From the NCBI GenBank assembly GCA_963565915.1, contig OY751490.1:124001-188000 (forward strand): a DNA stretch of 64,000 nucleotides, read 5' to 3'. A program made the position numbers and the translations under genes. The DNA is from Entoloma clypeatum. Its lineage: Eukaryota; Basidiomycota; Agaricomycetes; Agaricales; Entolomataceae. The notes below the pieces were generated by a model. That model was not told the DNA's origin and searched no databases. It was given only the letters and a program-made list of their open reading frames with translations. Position 1 is the first letter of the stretch, and every line of letters starts with the position of its first letter. Shown here in pieces: positions 42,178-55,258 of this stretch.

Positions 42178-44654
42178 TCATCCTGACATCGCCATTTTCT
42201 TCTTGCCGATCACGCCGACTCCTCTGAAAAATACGACTGCGAGGAGGGTAGCTGGTGACACACACACACACACACACGATTCAGTCTTTCTCCCGGATGC
42301 AAAGAACTCGATCTTTGGGGGGAGACATACCAAGCATCCCAAACGCAAAACACCCCCACTGCGCAGCCTGATAACTCTCCAACCTGGGCGGTGCAGAACG
42401 AGGACCGGCGGAGTGGCGTTGGTCGTGCGACGTGACGCGGTTGAAGATGACGGTCGTTACAGTCAAGCCTACCGATGTTCCCAGCTGCAATTATCGCATA
42501 GCCCCACCCCACCCCAACAACAATCAGTGAGCGAAACGGCTTAGAGTCGAGAAAAAAAAATTGAAAAAAAAAATTAAAAACTGGTGAACTGACCTGCGTC
42601 ATGGTCTGAAACAGCCCGCCGGCCAGACTCTGCTCATTCGGATCCACGACGGACGCGACATACAATGTCCCCGCCGCGAACACGAAGTCTGCGCCGATGA
42701 CGGCGACGATGGCACCGGGGAAGCCAAAGGCCCAGTATGGAGCACTCGGCATGATGGTGGCGAAGAAGAGGCAGGCGAGCGACGAGCCGAGAGTGCCTAT
42801 GACTGTTTGTTTGTTTCCGATTTCAAGTTTTAGCGTACGGGGGAAGGGGGGGAAAGAGGAGACAGAGAGAGACGGACCGATCAGGTACAGCACAGGGACG
42901 TGAGTGACGATGCTCGCTACGATGATGTTGCATATGATCCCAGACACGAACATGGGTAGCAGCCGAATGCAGGTGTGAACCGGGGAGAGGTGGAGGTAGT
43001 TTTGGTAGTACAGCTGGATAGCGAGTTTTGAGCGTTGAGTTTTTTTTGGAGGGATGATCGCGGAAGAGGGAATGCAGAGAAACTCACCTGCGCCCAGAAA
43101 CCCCAAGATAGAAAGGCACACCATGTCAAGAATGCGATCCACATCATTGCAGATAATCGTCCATTCGCACGGCGCCATAACGAAAGCTTCATTAATGGTG
43201 GTGGTGTGAGCCATGAGCTATTGGTCGGGATCATCGCGTTTTCTTGACCAGTGGGAAGCGTCTTCTCAGACTGGTGCGCACCCAAGTCCAAAACTTGGGG
43301 ACTTGGGTGGTGGATTCTCTCGAGATAACCCTGCCAAAAGAGAAAGAGGACGATAAAAAGCACGCCGGTGATCAGGAGCGCGATGATGTCTATTTCAGGA
43401 TGGTAATAGTATATATGATTCGTTGAACCAAAGACATGAAAAAAACGGCACTCACACCCAGTCCTCCACCGCTGTGGTGCATTCTCCCCTTGACCAAGCA
43501 CAAATACGATAAGAACCAGCCCTGCAGTGACGAGAAAGGCACCAAGCCAGTCGATCCGCTTGTCCGTCTCCGTCGACGGGATATCAGCGTCGATCGATAC
43601 AAGTCCTCCGATGAGACAGAGGATGCTTAGCCCGGATTCGAAAAAGAATGGCGTGCGCCAGGTCGGACTATAGAACGGTGGGTGGAGTGAGGCAGTTTCT
43701 CGTAAGGAAAAGGGTCACGTACGCTGTGGTCTGGACGAGTGCTCCGCCGAGCGCCATGCCGAGAGCAGCACCCAGAGGTGCACCGGCTGCGAAACTGGCA
43801 AAGGCCAGGGAGCGTGCACGGGAGGCGGAGGAAAAGGCATGTGCGAGGATGCCCAACTGGGGGGGGGATAATGATCAGTTAGCCTGAAAGTTGATGAAGA
43901 GAGGCTTTACACAAGCGGGGATCGTAGCAGCGGCTCCTACGCCTTGAAGCCCTCTGAGGATGTTGAGTGTCACAGAGTCTATAAGACGGGAAAAGAGAAA
44001 TGTTGTTGCAGATCAAAGAAAGCAGGGGGCGACAAATTGTATGTACCTTGAGAGAAACCACATCCGAGCGTGAAGGCAATGAGCCAGAGTGATCCACCGA
44101 TAAAGGTCCTTTTGCGACCATGGAGGTCTGCAAAGCGGCCCAACAGGATGAGGAGACAACCCTGTGAGATACCCAATCAGCACCAAAGACACTGTTGAAG
44201 TTAGACTCGAAGGTAGAAGCAAATGAATTAAGAATGAATAATGGAAGTGGGATTAGAATTTAGGACGAGCTGCATACAGAACTCAAAGGATATCCAGAGA
44301 CAAGCCATTGAAGCTCGGCTTCTCGTATATGAAGTGCCCGCTCGATCGTTGACAGCGATATTGCCACGGCGGTGTTGTTCGCGCTCTGTCAGTGCGAGCG
44401 TGAGTAAGGAGAACCTTTATATTACAGATGGAAAAAAAAAATCAAAAAAAACTTACGTTCACGACCATGGCGAATGTGCATGTTGACACGAGAACGAACG
44501 ACTTGGCGGTGCTCCTGGGGGGAAAAGATTCCATTCTGGAGAGCGTTGCCCCCGACGATGTATCTTGACTGGCCGCACGTCCCGCTATGGTATCTGGTAA
44601 GCTGTTTTCCCCACTCGTTCTTCTTGAGTCTCGCGACATGCGTGCAGGATTCAT
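42178..44654 (-). CDS. MFS drug:H+ antiporter-like exporter
   Basis: About nine exons. The start is taken as ATG 44654 (MNPARMSRDSRRTS); a polar N-terminus leads to the first membrane segment SFVLVSTCTFAMVVN. Exon 1 (44654-44457) joins SANNTAVAISLSTIERALHI. Then come the loop 2-3 motif A (GRFADLHGRKRTF), the antiporter motif C (GAPLGAALGMALGGAL), and many hydrophobic segments (LGAFLVTAGLVLIVFVLGQG, IIALLITGVLFIVLFLFW, GFPGAIVAVIGADFVFAAG). The last short exon encodes FFRGVGVIGKKK and the stop is at 42178-42180. The motifs and segment number suggest the DHA2 family (12-14 segments), plasma-membrane efflux pumps. A (CA)n run at 42257-42278 lies in the last intron. It may export the product of the neighbouring terpene synthase, but that rests on position only. 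Confidence 0.85.
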
Positions 44655-45773
44655 GTCACGGTGTCGGGCGCTCGATGAGACCTCCAAAGTCAACTGACGG
44701 GGATTCGGAGGGATGGAGTTGAAAAGGGAGTCGGAGGAGTACTTACTAGACGTAAAATCGACTCGTGGGTTTTGAGGGCGCGGCGAAATAGTCGAGACCT
44801 CCCGGAGATGAAAGCAAGAAGGGTGAGTATATGTTCTTCGGCTTCGGCTTCTTTATAGTGCATCCGGGCGGAGTTCGAGGACACTGGATACTCGGGGTGG
44901 AAGTGAATATTCAGTGCCTCGACTGCCAGGAAGGGGGAAAAAAAGACTGTTTTACCTGTTTATTCGATTGATGGAGGTGAACTGCGTCCTAAATGAAAGT
45001 TAGTGGATAATGCAGATTCAGTCTAGTCGCGACGCGTCTACGTTCGTGGGTGTTATAGTTATGTCGTGATTATTACATAATATCTGATCGAGTTTTTCCA
45101 GAATTTAAAATAAAAGCTTATTTTCAGGATCCTATTTAGGCGGACTGTTGCGACGGGGTTCTAGTGGGTTTCTAGGGAAGGAGGGAAGGTTTCAATGGGT
45201 CGACAACTTGGTTCCCTCGCCACTTCTCCCATTTCAAAGCTTCAGGCTACTATATAGTACACGTGTTGTTCCGGTCTCCACGCGTTTGTTGACAGTCCCA
45301 TCGCTGGTAGGAAATGCGGACCGCGTTAAGGTGCATCTCGGGGAACGGCTTCACAGTTCCGCGCCGATCAACTACGTCAGAATTTTATGCGGTCAAGTTT
45401 CGCTGTCTTGCTGTAAAATCTCATTCATCCCCCACATTCACCCTCAAGTCGCCTGCCTTTGTTTGAAGTCCCCCTCGCCACTCTGTCTCCGCATCAGCAC
45501 CACTTGGACGTGCAAGTGTCCAAACTGACTTATATATGCACTCCAACCGTGTCTCTGGGGTTCATGAACAATTTATTTACTTTTCTGAGCGTACGCTAGA
45601 GATGTATGCGGAGCTTTAAAATGGGGAAGAAGGAAGGATGAGTCAGCCGGTGGCATAGGAAAACATGCGCACACGAGGTCGAGTCCCGCCCACTGCCCAG
45701 CCAACACGCGCTCACTGCAGACGACAGCGAGAACTCTTGAGGTTATCGGTCTATACATCGTCAGCCGTGACTC
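44655..45773. other. Shared upstream region of the MFS exporter and MUB1
   Basis: The two genes diverge from this 1.1-kb stretch. A CACGTG box occurs near 45262. The last ~300 bp before the MUB1 ATG are C/T-rich. No gene recognised. Confidence 0.5.
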
Positions 45774-48700
45774 ATGCGCGAATCCAACTTCGCCTTCCCA
45801 ACACCGAACAAGGCCTGTGTCTGCATCACTTCCCAACTATATGACCGCAGAGGTACTGCTCTCTCTTACTCTTTCTTATTCTTTCTCATCAAACTCTTCC
45901 TCTAGCACTCGACACGACCTCTCCCCTCCCTCTCCTCAACTCCCTCACACACCTCACCTACCTCACATCCACTTCTCCACGCATCCGCGAGATTATGACA
46001 ACAGATGGCGGCCTCGAGCGCCTCGTCCGTATCCTACACGACTTCTGTATCTGCCCTCCTCCCCCCGACAACGCAGCCGCCATCTACGGTCTCTCCCCTC
46101 CCAACACCCGTCCCCCCAGACCCATCCCCACACTCAATCCCTACTCCTTCGACAAGCAGGCAGCCTACCGCTTCTCTCTCGCTTTCCAGTGCCTCGTCAA
46201 CATCGGCGTCCGCGGCAGCGAGCCGATCAGGAGTCGTGTCGTGCAGGCCGGCACCCTGGATGTCGTCGGATGCATACTCGAGGCGTGGCTGGCCAACAAG
46301 GGATTCGCAGTGGGACCCAGTGCCAGCGCCGGTGGGATGCCGAGGGAGACCAGGGAGCAGCGCCAGGCAAGGCGGGATGCACACATCCTTGCAAGGCAGA
46401 GAGAGCAGAACGCTCAGCTCGAGCGAGATCTGCAGCGGCGCCTCCAGTTACAAGCCAGACGAATGCAGGAGGTCTGTCCTCTCTCTCTCTCTCTCTTTCT
46501 TCCTCACATACTAACCTTTCTTCAAGGATGACACGCTTCTCCTATCTAGACACGGGAGCGATACAGATATGTCCACGGACGCGTCGACAGCCACCACTCC
46601 TCTCGGATCTGGCACTCCCACCGGATCCGTCGTCTTCCCAAGCCGCGACCGCAGCGGCACCATCATCGCCCGCCCCGTCTGGGACCCTCCTCATACCGCC
46701 GGTCCCAGCAGCAACACTCGTCGGCCCTCCCCGCCGTCCACAGACACCTCCCGACCCGAGACGGAGACCGAAGATGACGGCGACGTCGACATGGAGTCAT
46801 CCTCCATCCACACCAGACGACCCAGCCGGCGCGCCGTCGGTATCGTCTCTGACGAGCCACCCGCAGGGAACGTCTCCGTCTCCGTCTCTGGCGATGCGCA
46901 CATCGTCATCAACGTTGAAGACGGGATCGTATCGTTGGAGCCCAATGATGATTTTGCGATGGGGGCGCCGCCGGGGGCACCTGGGGCGTTGATGGTGGAG
47001 AGCGAGGAGGACCAGAGGAGGACGACGGTGGTGGTCGATACGGGTGCGACGCCGAGACCTGGGGTGGTGGGGCTTCCGCAGCCTGCTTTGGAGGCGAGGG
47101 CGATGCCGCCGAGGCAGAGGGTCACGCCTGTGGTCCCTGCGGCGTCGACGATGGTGTTGGGTGGAGGAGGAGGAGGGGGATTGATGAGCCGCGAGACGGA
47201 GGCGCCGGTGCCGACGGGTCCGTATAGGGATGAGGATGTATTGCTTTCGCTGCAGCTGCTGGCGTACCTGTCCAAGTACCCGCATGTGAGGCAGGCGTTT
47301 TATAAGCAGAGGGAGCGGTTCCATCCGGCTACTGTGGATGCTGCTGCTGCTCCGCTGCCGGTGTTCTCGACTAAGAGTGCGGGGAAGATGAGGGAGGGGA
47401 AGGGTATGAGTTCTAGGAGGAAGGAAAAGGAAAAGGAGAGGGCGTTGACGTCGGCGATCTCGTCGTCATCGTCGTCTACAGCCACCGTCGTCCCGTCGGT
47501 GCCGCAGAGAATGACGAACGTGTTCTCGCTGGTGGAGCGGTTCACGTTCAAGCCGAATTCGACTGAGAGCGATACGTTGCCGAAGTTGCCGGCGGAGATC
47601 CAGTATTGGGCTGGGGTGATCATGAGGAATGCGTGTCGGAAGGATGATAGCAGGGGAGGGGTCAGGCAGTGTGCGAACAGTGAGTCCCGCTTTCTTTTGG
47701 GTGTGTTTATTCTTTTTCACGCCTCCTTTAGTGTTATGTGGACGATGGGAAAAGTACCCGCGAGAGTTTGCAAAGTGCAGGCGGTGCAGGAAGGCCAAGT
47801 ATTGTGGGAAGGACTGCCAGAGCACGGCGTGGAGCGAGGGACATCGGTTCTGGTGCAGTGCGAAGGATGGGGATGGGGATGAAGAGGCTGGGGTGAACCC
47901 GCCCGATGCGTTGGAGCAGCATGGTCACCACCACGGTCATCATAGAGAACATCTTCAACATCAACCTCAACATCGGGAACATCCGCCACGGCATGGAGTC
48001 ATTGGCGAGCCTGTGTTGCCTCCTGAGAGCTCGTCGTCTGCTGCGGTCCGGTCGGAGCGGAGTCATCGGGATCGGGAGCGGGATCGGGAGCGGGAGACTC
48101 AGAGGCGGGAGAGGCAGCAGGCGATGGCTGCTGCTGGTGCGGTGCTTCTTGGGCCTGGACCTGTTGGAGCGGAGAGGGAGAGGGAGAGGATGAGGAGGGG
48201 TGGTGGTGGTGGTGGTGGTGGTGGGGAGGCACCACACCGAGTGAGGGGGGAGGCGTATAGGGAAAGAGAGGGACACCGTGAGCGGGAGAGGCCGCACCAT
48301 CATCATCATCACCATCATCAGCCTGTATTCCCTTCGCGCCCGCGTGTTGCGGATCCGAGGATTCATATGCAGGCGACGCAGACGTATGGAGCTGGCTATG
48401 AGGAGCAGGTTTTACAGCAGCCGGTTGGGGGGAGGAGGAGGGCGGAGACGGTTACTGGTGTGGCGGGGGTTGGTGATGCTGTTGGTGCGGCGTATCTCTT
48501 GCAGCAGCAGCAGCAGCAACAACAACATGGGCACCAGCAGCAGCAGCCACCTCAAGGAGGAGGAGGAGGGTTACGGCCTCCGTCATCTTTTTTTGGGTTC
48601 CATATGTTTGGAATGGGGGGCGGTGGTGGGGGTGGTAGTGGTGGTGTTAGGTCGTCGGAAGCTGGGCCATCGAGGTGGATGAGGGGGTTCCAAGAGGCTA

Positions 48701-48774
48701 CCGGTACGGCGGGGCCGTCAGCAGGTTCGGCGTTTAGGGTGCCTGTGGAGGAGAATGATATGATTTTGGGATGA
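45774..48774 (+). CDS. MUB1: MYND zinc-finger protein MUB1/samB
   Basis: Four exons, 45774-45852, 45906-46471, 46527-47679 and 47732-48774, total 2841 nt (946 aa). The start MRESNFAFP and the following YDRRALD...LTHLTYLTSTSPRIREIM...DGGLERLVRIL block are diagnostic of the Mub1/SamB family. The MYND finger (about residues 595-645) is split by the last intron: CANMLCGRWE, KCRRCRKAKYCGKDC, then HRFWC. In yeast, Mub1 helps the E3 ligase Ubr2 ubiquitinate the proteasome regulator Rpn4; in Aspergillus samB affects hyphal morphogenesis. Between the armadillo-like N-terminus and the MYND domain there is a long Ser/Thr/Pro/Gly linker. The C-terminal ~300 residues are low complexity with Gly, His, Gln and Arg-Glu runs. 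A decayed scrap of this gene is at 55259-55370. Confidence 0.9.
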
Positions 48775-50001
48775 AGGTGTGGTGGTGGTTGGTTTTTTTC
48801 CTTTCCCTCTCCTTCTCTTGCGTTCCGAGACTCTTTCTTTTTTTTTTCTTGACTGCGTAGATGATCTGTCTTTTCTACTCCCCATTTTTCGGACAACTCG
48901 ACTCGAACCATCTCAACTCGAATTCCCCCCCCGCCCCCCCCCATCCATCCATCCCCTATTTACCTATTTTTCAAATTCCAACAAAAAAAAAAAATCAATC
49001 TTTAAATTTCCCCCACATCTCTATCTCTCTCTCCTCTCCGATCCCTCCTCAATTCAAACCATTTAACCCCCCCCCCCCCCCCCCCCAATCCAATCAACAT
49101 CGATCATTCCATTCCATCTATATAACCACCATTATAACAAACATGACCAATGCAACGACATCTTATCTCCTCTGTTTTCTTTTTTTTTCTCTCTCTCGCC
49201 TTCAACTAAGTAGGCTAGGCGTTTCTCTTTCTCTTTTTTTTTTCGTAATCTTTACTCTCTTCTATTCACTCCATGTCGTGTCTATATACAAGTAAAGTAA
49301 GTAAGTAGCTATATGATCCGGCCCTCCACCCTCAAATGTCCTTTTTTGTCGTATCTTTTTTTCCCCCTTTTCCCGTCGTCCTCCTCCACATTACTGCATG
49401 CGTACGTAAAACTCACTGTGTATCGTGTTTGAATAAATAAAAGAGAAGCAATATAATGTATATGAGTAATCTCTTTTTTTTTGGGTGTTGATTGGCTGTT
49501 GAACGACTCGGATGAGTGCGTATGCTAGTGTGTTCTGGGCCCGGGACAACTGCAAGAGTGGCTTCTACATTTTTCTTGTGAGGATTCCGTACGCTGCTGG
49601 ACCCTTTCAAAGTATTGTTTCTCGCTTTTGTAATAAGTATGTGGTGTGGTTTCAACTCATTCGTGCTTTGCGGTGTTCGCCGGTGACGAAATACTGGCAC
49701 CAATGTACTGGAGTGCGTTTTGACACTGTTGAGCTAGGTAGGAATGATTCGTGAGGGAAACAGTAAGTACTGTGCTTTGGTGTCCCATTTCTGAACGTGC
49801 CCTTTACTAGTGGCGTACTCGGGGATAAGAATTATCGGCGCGCAAGTTCATGTCTGCTGAGAGCAATTGAGACGCGATTGGCCCAGGTGGACATCGCTGA
49901 GCAGGTTGCTTATCTGATCAATCTAAATAGAATTGGCTTACCTAAACCGTCTATATATATATATGACCGCCTGTTCGTCGTCGCCGCCATCCTCTAAGAA
50001 G
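48775..50001. other. 3' region of MUB1 and spacer, pyrimidine-rich
   Basis: Long T/C tracts, including a run of 20 C at 49067-49086 and a poly-A/T stretch near 48980. A possible polyadenylation signal AATAAA is at about 49433. No gene recognised. Confidence 0.5.
49067..49086. repeat. Homopolymer of 20 C
   Basis: Unbroken poly-C in the presumed MUB1 3' region. Its length is uncertain because such tracts are error-prone in sequencing. Confidence 0.85.
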
Positions 50002-52134
50002 ATGGGGGCCCACTTTTTCGACCTCCCCGCAGAGATTCTCGTCAAAGTACTTTGCTACCTCGAGCCTTACTCACTTGCATCCTGTGGCCTCACTCACTCA
50101 TCCCTGTACACCTGCATCAACCAACACCAAATCATCCAATACCATGTCGCGAAGCACGTCGCCGCCGTCGAGGACAATCCCTACTGCACCCCCTCCGTCT
50201 CCATTTCCGACCGCCTTGCATCGCTCAGGAGCAGGGAGAAAGGCTGGGCGAGCCTCAACATCGATTTTCGTTGCAAGATGCCGGTGAAGCATGAGCCATC
50301 GGGGATATACGACGTCGGCGGAGGGGTTTATCTGATGGGGGACAGGGACAGGAAGACTCTGCACTACCTCGAGTTGCCAAAGACGGAGAGGGAGGCGCGG
50401 CAATTGCACTGGAAGAAGATCGAGGTCGAGAAACGATTGATAGATATGGCGTTGGCCATTTATGAGCATGATCTGATCGCGGTCGTGACTTCGTGTGTTT
50501 TTCAACTAAAAATTCAAACTTTTTTTTTTATGTCTGAATCCAACGTCTTTGTGGTGCAGGACACCCTCTACGAGCAATTACGGCTTGCACCTCATCGAGC
50601 TTCACCTCCTCCAGTTCTCGACTGGGAAGCCGCACCCGCTCGCAAAGAATCACGTCGTCCGCGTGTACGAGTCCCAATGGCCTTTCCCATCGATCGGAAT
50701 GGAAATCGTCGGCGAAAATCTAGCCCTGATACTCACCCACTACATGATCCGCAACCAACCGGACGATTCGTTTTACATCATTGATTGGAAGGAGGGGACG
50801 TTGAAAATGGTATATGCCACTCTTCTCGTCATAGGGGGGGTGGGGCAACTAAACATTCCTTTTTCAGGGCCTGTCCATCGCATTCCACACTTACTGTGGC
50901 CTCGTCTTTCTGTCCCCACACGTCCTTCTCCTCCCAAACATGCGCCGCGGTACGCTCGACCTCTGGATCGTCCCCGACTCCCAAGATTCTGCCATGACGC
51001 GGCCCATCAGGTCTCTTGGCCTGCCCGCACTGGGCGACCTGCATTTCATCGTCAACCTGTCGTGCAGGGGCGAGCCCAACCCCGTTGGAGCCGACAGTGA
51101 CGGTGGAGGGCTGAAGCACTCAAAGGAGCCGTTCCATCCAAAGTCGGAAGACGCGATCGTGATTTTTAACATGAGGGTACAGAAGGCGTTTGGGAATATG
51201 GCCAGCTATACGTTTTCGATGTTTGCGCATCGGAAGGCGTTGTTGGGGCTGTGTCCGGATAAGCCGGATCTTCCGCCTACGACGGAGATGGCGGCGGTGG
51301 AGGAGGAGGACGGAGAGGACGTGTTGTTGGATGGGGAAGGGTTCGATGAGGTTGATGAGGATGAGAGTGGGGACGAAGGGAGTGAGGATGAAGTGGTTGA
51401 GGGGGAAGGGAGTGGGGACGAAGAGATGGATGATGGAGGAAGCGAGGATGGAATGGATGCGGAGTCTACACCCTCTGCATTTACTTCTGCTCCTGCTGGT
51501 GATGCCCCGACATTGGTCCCCACCGCCTCCGCCTCCGCGTCGGTGTCGGCGTCTACTACCGCTAACCCCCCTCGCACGTCTACCCCAAATCCAAATGCTT
51601 TCCCCGCCCCGCTCTCCTGGTCCGCCTGGGGCCCGCCACTCACGCGTTGGTTCGACACGGACGATATCCCCATGCGGTGGATCACCACGTCCGCCGGACA
51701 GCGCTGCGTCATCTACTCGGAGGGCTCCGAGGTAGGGGACGTGAAGCCTTCGCTGACGTTGTTTGATTTCAACGCGGGGAATTGGGCGGGGATCCGGCCG
51801 GATTCGGATCGTAGTAGCGGCGGCGGCGAGGACGAAGAAGTGCGGCTGAGGACGGGGATACAGTCCTGTCCGACTGAGATCTCGGGCGAGATGTTCCAGG
51901 CTCCGGTGCAGTCGTGCTTGCCTTTCAAGAGCTTTGGTCTTGGTGACTTTGGGGTGTTTGATGGGGTGTTGATGGATGATGAGAGGTTGTTGGGGTTGAA
52001 GGTATGTATAAAGGTCTCTTCTGTCTTTTTGAGTTTTTCCATCGAGTTGACGAGCGGTGGTACAGGCCAGTGACGAGGATGGTAGGATTGTTGAGGTTGA
52101 GGTCATGCATATTGGGAAAGGTCCGGAAGAGTAA
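50002..52134 (+). CDS. F-box protein with acidic insert (paralogue 1)
   Basis: Exons 50002-50492, 50560-50809, 50868-52001 and 52066-52134 total 1944 nt (647 aa). The F-box is at residues ~5-45 (FFDLPAEILVKVLCYLEPYSLASC). The rest is the beta-rich region common in Agaricomycete F-box proteins, with landmarks GIYDVGGGVYLMG, LLQFSTGKPHPLAK, DLWIVPDSQ, SAWGPPLTRWFDTDDIP and GQRCVIYSE. Residues ~390-445 form a strongly acidic Asp/Glu/Gly stretch that is absent from paralogue 2. F-box proteins recruit substrates to SCF ubiquitin ligases through Skp1; the substrate is unknown. The paralogue at 53147-55099 faces it in convergent orientation with the same exon-intron structure, which helped fix the splice sites. 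Confidence 0.88.
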
Positions 52135-52397
52135 CTGACGCATGGCGTTTGTTAGTCGTGATTTGAATTTCTGCTTTCAAATGTAATCCTGCTCTGCCGA
52201 CCGCGTCTCCCCCCCTATACGTCTAGCATGTCTGCTTCTGTAATCTAACTTCAGGGGACTGGATCCTACGTGCTGAGTCCCATAAATGCGCAGTAAGGGG
52301 CCCAAACTGTAATCCAGTCATGTGAGCCGTTATCAGGACTATGTATATAGATCACAATCCATCTTGATCTCAGCCCTCACCATCCAATTGCAAAACA

Positions 52398-52927
52398 ATG
52401 CCTCCAGCTGAATATTCTCTACGACTTCAAAGGGGTACATACCATTTCTCTCACTTTGCGAGAAAAAGAACACCCCCCCCCAGGGGACTGACGGACACCC
52501 CCCTGCAGGTATCACAGGCGGCTTCGCACCCCCTACCCCAGACGCGATCTACACCATCACCAAAGCACTGAACAACACCGACCTCTTCATAACCGCCGCC
52601 GTCCGCCCATCCGGCACACCCGAGCTCCAAGAGTTCGCTCCGAAGCGTATCCCGGAGACGGGCACGGACGATCTCGTCGAGGAGCTGCATGAGATATTGA
52701 GGGTCCTGCCGACGGAGTTTCCGCCGGGGAGCGAGGATATCTACGGGTTGGATGTGAGCATCGCTTGGGGGAGTGAGGATCTGCGGTGGTGTAATGGCGG
52801 GCCCGAGGGGTGTGGAGGGGGGACGGCGAGCTCTGTGCAGGTGACGGAGGAGCAGAAGGCGAAGTTTGGGAGGGCGGTGAAGATTGTGGAGGAGCTGGTT
52901 GGGAGGGGTGAGGCTGAGGCGAATTGA
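52398..52927 (+). CDS. Small conserved protein of unknown function
   Basis: Exon 1 is 52398-52434 (MPPAEYSLRLQR) and exon 2 is 52509-52927, joined through a 74-nt intron (an alternative acceptor nine bases on is also in frame). The product is about 151 aa. The body reads GGFAPPTPDAIYTITKALN, DDLVEELHEILRVLP, EDIYGLDVSIAWGSEDLRW and NGGPEGCGGG, then a helical C-terminus. The composition and clean frame are those of a real gene. I believe similar short proteins occur widely in Agaricomycetes without assigned function. No signal peptide or membrane segment. It lies between the two convergent F-box genes. Confidence 0.75.
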
Positions 52928-53146
52928 TTATCGTGCCGGGTGTGGCTTGTATTTTAGGGGGTGCCCCTCGTGCCGGGTTGGTTATGATATAGAGAGATAA
53001 GCCGATGTTGGATTTGTGTAACATTAATGGCTTTTTGTTTGGTGAAAGGAGCAGATGAGGGGGTAAATGTAAACGTAACAAAAATCATTGTCCATTTAGT
53101 ACAGGATACAAATTTCAAGCAAGCCTTTTTGCTGCCTCCAAATCTA

Positions 53147-55099
53147 TCAGCCAAGATGCATCACGTCGACCGCAGAAATCGTCTCCTCATTATTTGACTT
53201 TCAACAGAAACTTCAAAAAAAAACTCCGATCGAGGGTAGAAAGGCAGGAAAGATACGTACCCTCAGCCCCAACAACCGCTCCTCATCCATCAACAGCCCT
53301 TCATACGTCGGATAGCCCCTGGTGGTCATCGTTACGCTGGCGTAGGGCAACGCAGACCTGATCGGAGTCTCGAACATGTCGCATACCAGCGCCGTCGCGA
53401 AATCGACGACTTCCATGTGTCTATTTGCATCACTCTCATTCCATCCCTGCTCCTTTACTCTAGCTCCCTCACGCCTTCTGCTCGCCTTTTCCGCCGCACC
53501 GAGCCGCCTGACATTGATAGGATTGAAATCAAGCACCGTGATCATCGGCGAAGGCTCCTCCTCCCCCTCTAACAGAGGCACAGGCGACTGTGTATAGATG
53601 ACACAGCGTTGGCCGCAGGAGGTGGTGATCCACCTTGTCGGCATGTCTTCCGTGTCGAACCACCGGGAGATGGGAGGGCCCCAGGCGGACCAGGGGATGG
53701 CCGCGGGGAAGCGGGTGTCCTCACGAGCAGAACTGGTCCGCGGGGTACTGCCACCTGCGGGCTGGACCTCAGGCTCAGGCCCGACTTCTCTAAGGGCGAC
53801 TTGAGCGGACACCGGCGCCCTGCGCCTGCCCGCGGGCGGTGGCGGATCCGGGGAGGAGGGGCAAAGCGCAAGGAGGGCGCTGCGGTGCGCGAAGAGGGAG
53901 AACGTGGCGCTCATGGGGTTGTCGACGGACTGGATGCGGACGTTGAAGATGGCGACGGCGTCCTGCCAGCGCGGGTGGAACGGGTCGTCCGAGTGCGGTG
54001 GCCCCTCGGTCATGGCGGGGTTGGGCTCGCACCGGCACGAGAAGGAGCTGATGTAGTGTGTCTGGGTGAGCTCTGGAAGTGCGAGGGAGCGGATGGGCCG
54101 GAGAGGGGCGGGGTCGCCAGGAGCGGAGGGGATGTGCCATAGATCGAGGGTCTCGCAGTGCATGTTGGGGAGGAGCAGGAGGTCAGGGGAGAGGAAGACG
54201 ATCCCCGCGTAGGTGCGGTGTGGCACTGTGACTGCCTTCATGTGTTCGAGGGGGAGGAAAGGTGAATGTGGGGAAGTGAGGGGGAATGGGAGGAGGGCCG
54301 TACCATCTTCCGCGATCCAGTCTTCCACTGGAAGATATAGAGCCCGTCTTCAGGGTGGTGGAGAGGGTTCGGGGCGTGGGTGAGGATGAGAGCGAGGTTG
54401 TCCCCCACGATTTCGATAGCGAGAGCTGGGAATCCCCACTTCGTCTCGGACACGTGGAGAGTGGGCACTTTGGCGAGGGGATGGGGTTTCCCCGTCGAAA
54501 ATTGGAGTAGCTGGATTTCGATGTGGAACCTCCCCGTGTTCGTTTCGGAGGGAGTCCTACATGTAAACAATTGAGCCTCAGAAAGTAAACATTGAGATAA
54601 AGAATAACGTAGCGTACGTGGTCACAACCGCAATCAGATCATGCTCGTAAATCGACAACCCGATGTCAATCAACCTCCGATGCACGTCTATCACCTCCCA
54701 CCTCGCTTGATCCGTCTTCTTCTTAGGCAACACACAATAATGCACCTCGCTCTTGTTTTGGCTCCCAAGGAGGTACACACCGCCCGATAAGTCATATATC
54801 CCGGACGCCTGATGCTCGACCTGGACCGTCTGCTGAAAGTCGATCCGGAGTCGCTCCCACCCCGTTTCGCGGCTTTTAAGCAGCGCAAGACGGTCAGACG
54901 CGCCTGCGTGGTGGTGTGGGTTGTCCTCGACGCCGGCCACCTGCTTCGCGATGTGGTATTGCAGAATTTGGTGGTCCCGGATACAGGCGTTCAGAGACGA
55001 GTGTGTTCGTTTGCAGGAGATGAGGTCGTAGAGATCTAGGCTGCCGAGGGTTTGGACGAGGATTTCCGGAGGGAGGTCGAGGAAGTGCAACCGGGGCAT
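53147..55099 (-). CDS. F-box protein (paralogue 2)
   Basis: Exons 55099-54618, 54556-54304, 54235-53261 and 53197-53147 total 1761 nt (586 aa). The F-box HFLDLPPEILVQTLGSLDLYDLISC is at residues ~5-45. The same landmarks as paralogue 1 follow: GIYDLSGGVYLLG, LLQFSTGKPHPLAK, DLWHIPSAPG, SAWGPPISRWFDTEDMP and GQRCVIYTQ, with the last tiny exon ending VDVMHLG. All four exons correspond one-to-one to paralogue 1. It lacks the acidic insert. Role as an SCF substrate adaptor is inferred from the family. Moderately diverged from paralogue 1, so the duplication is not recent. Confidence 0.87.
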
Positions 55100-55258
55100 C
55101 TTCTTTGCATTTGCGCTTTGTTTTCTCCCTAAGTGAAAAGTAAGTACAAGGGTCTGGAAGCGACGGGAAAAGGTCAACGATGTTGTTTCATATTGAGATT
55201 AGATTAGATTATCTACGGTAACCAAGGCCTCCGTCAACCTTGGTTCCCACCCATTGCC
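55100..55258. other. Upstream region of F-box paralogue 2
   Basis: Contains a short (GATTA)n stretch at about 55197-55210. No other feature seen. Confidence 0.4.

Noticed and set aside
45817..46992. A long frame in an alternative phase across MUB1
   Set aside because: The MUB1 exon model keeps the diagnostic N-terminal block in frame and explains this region.
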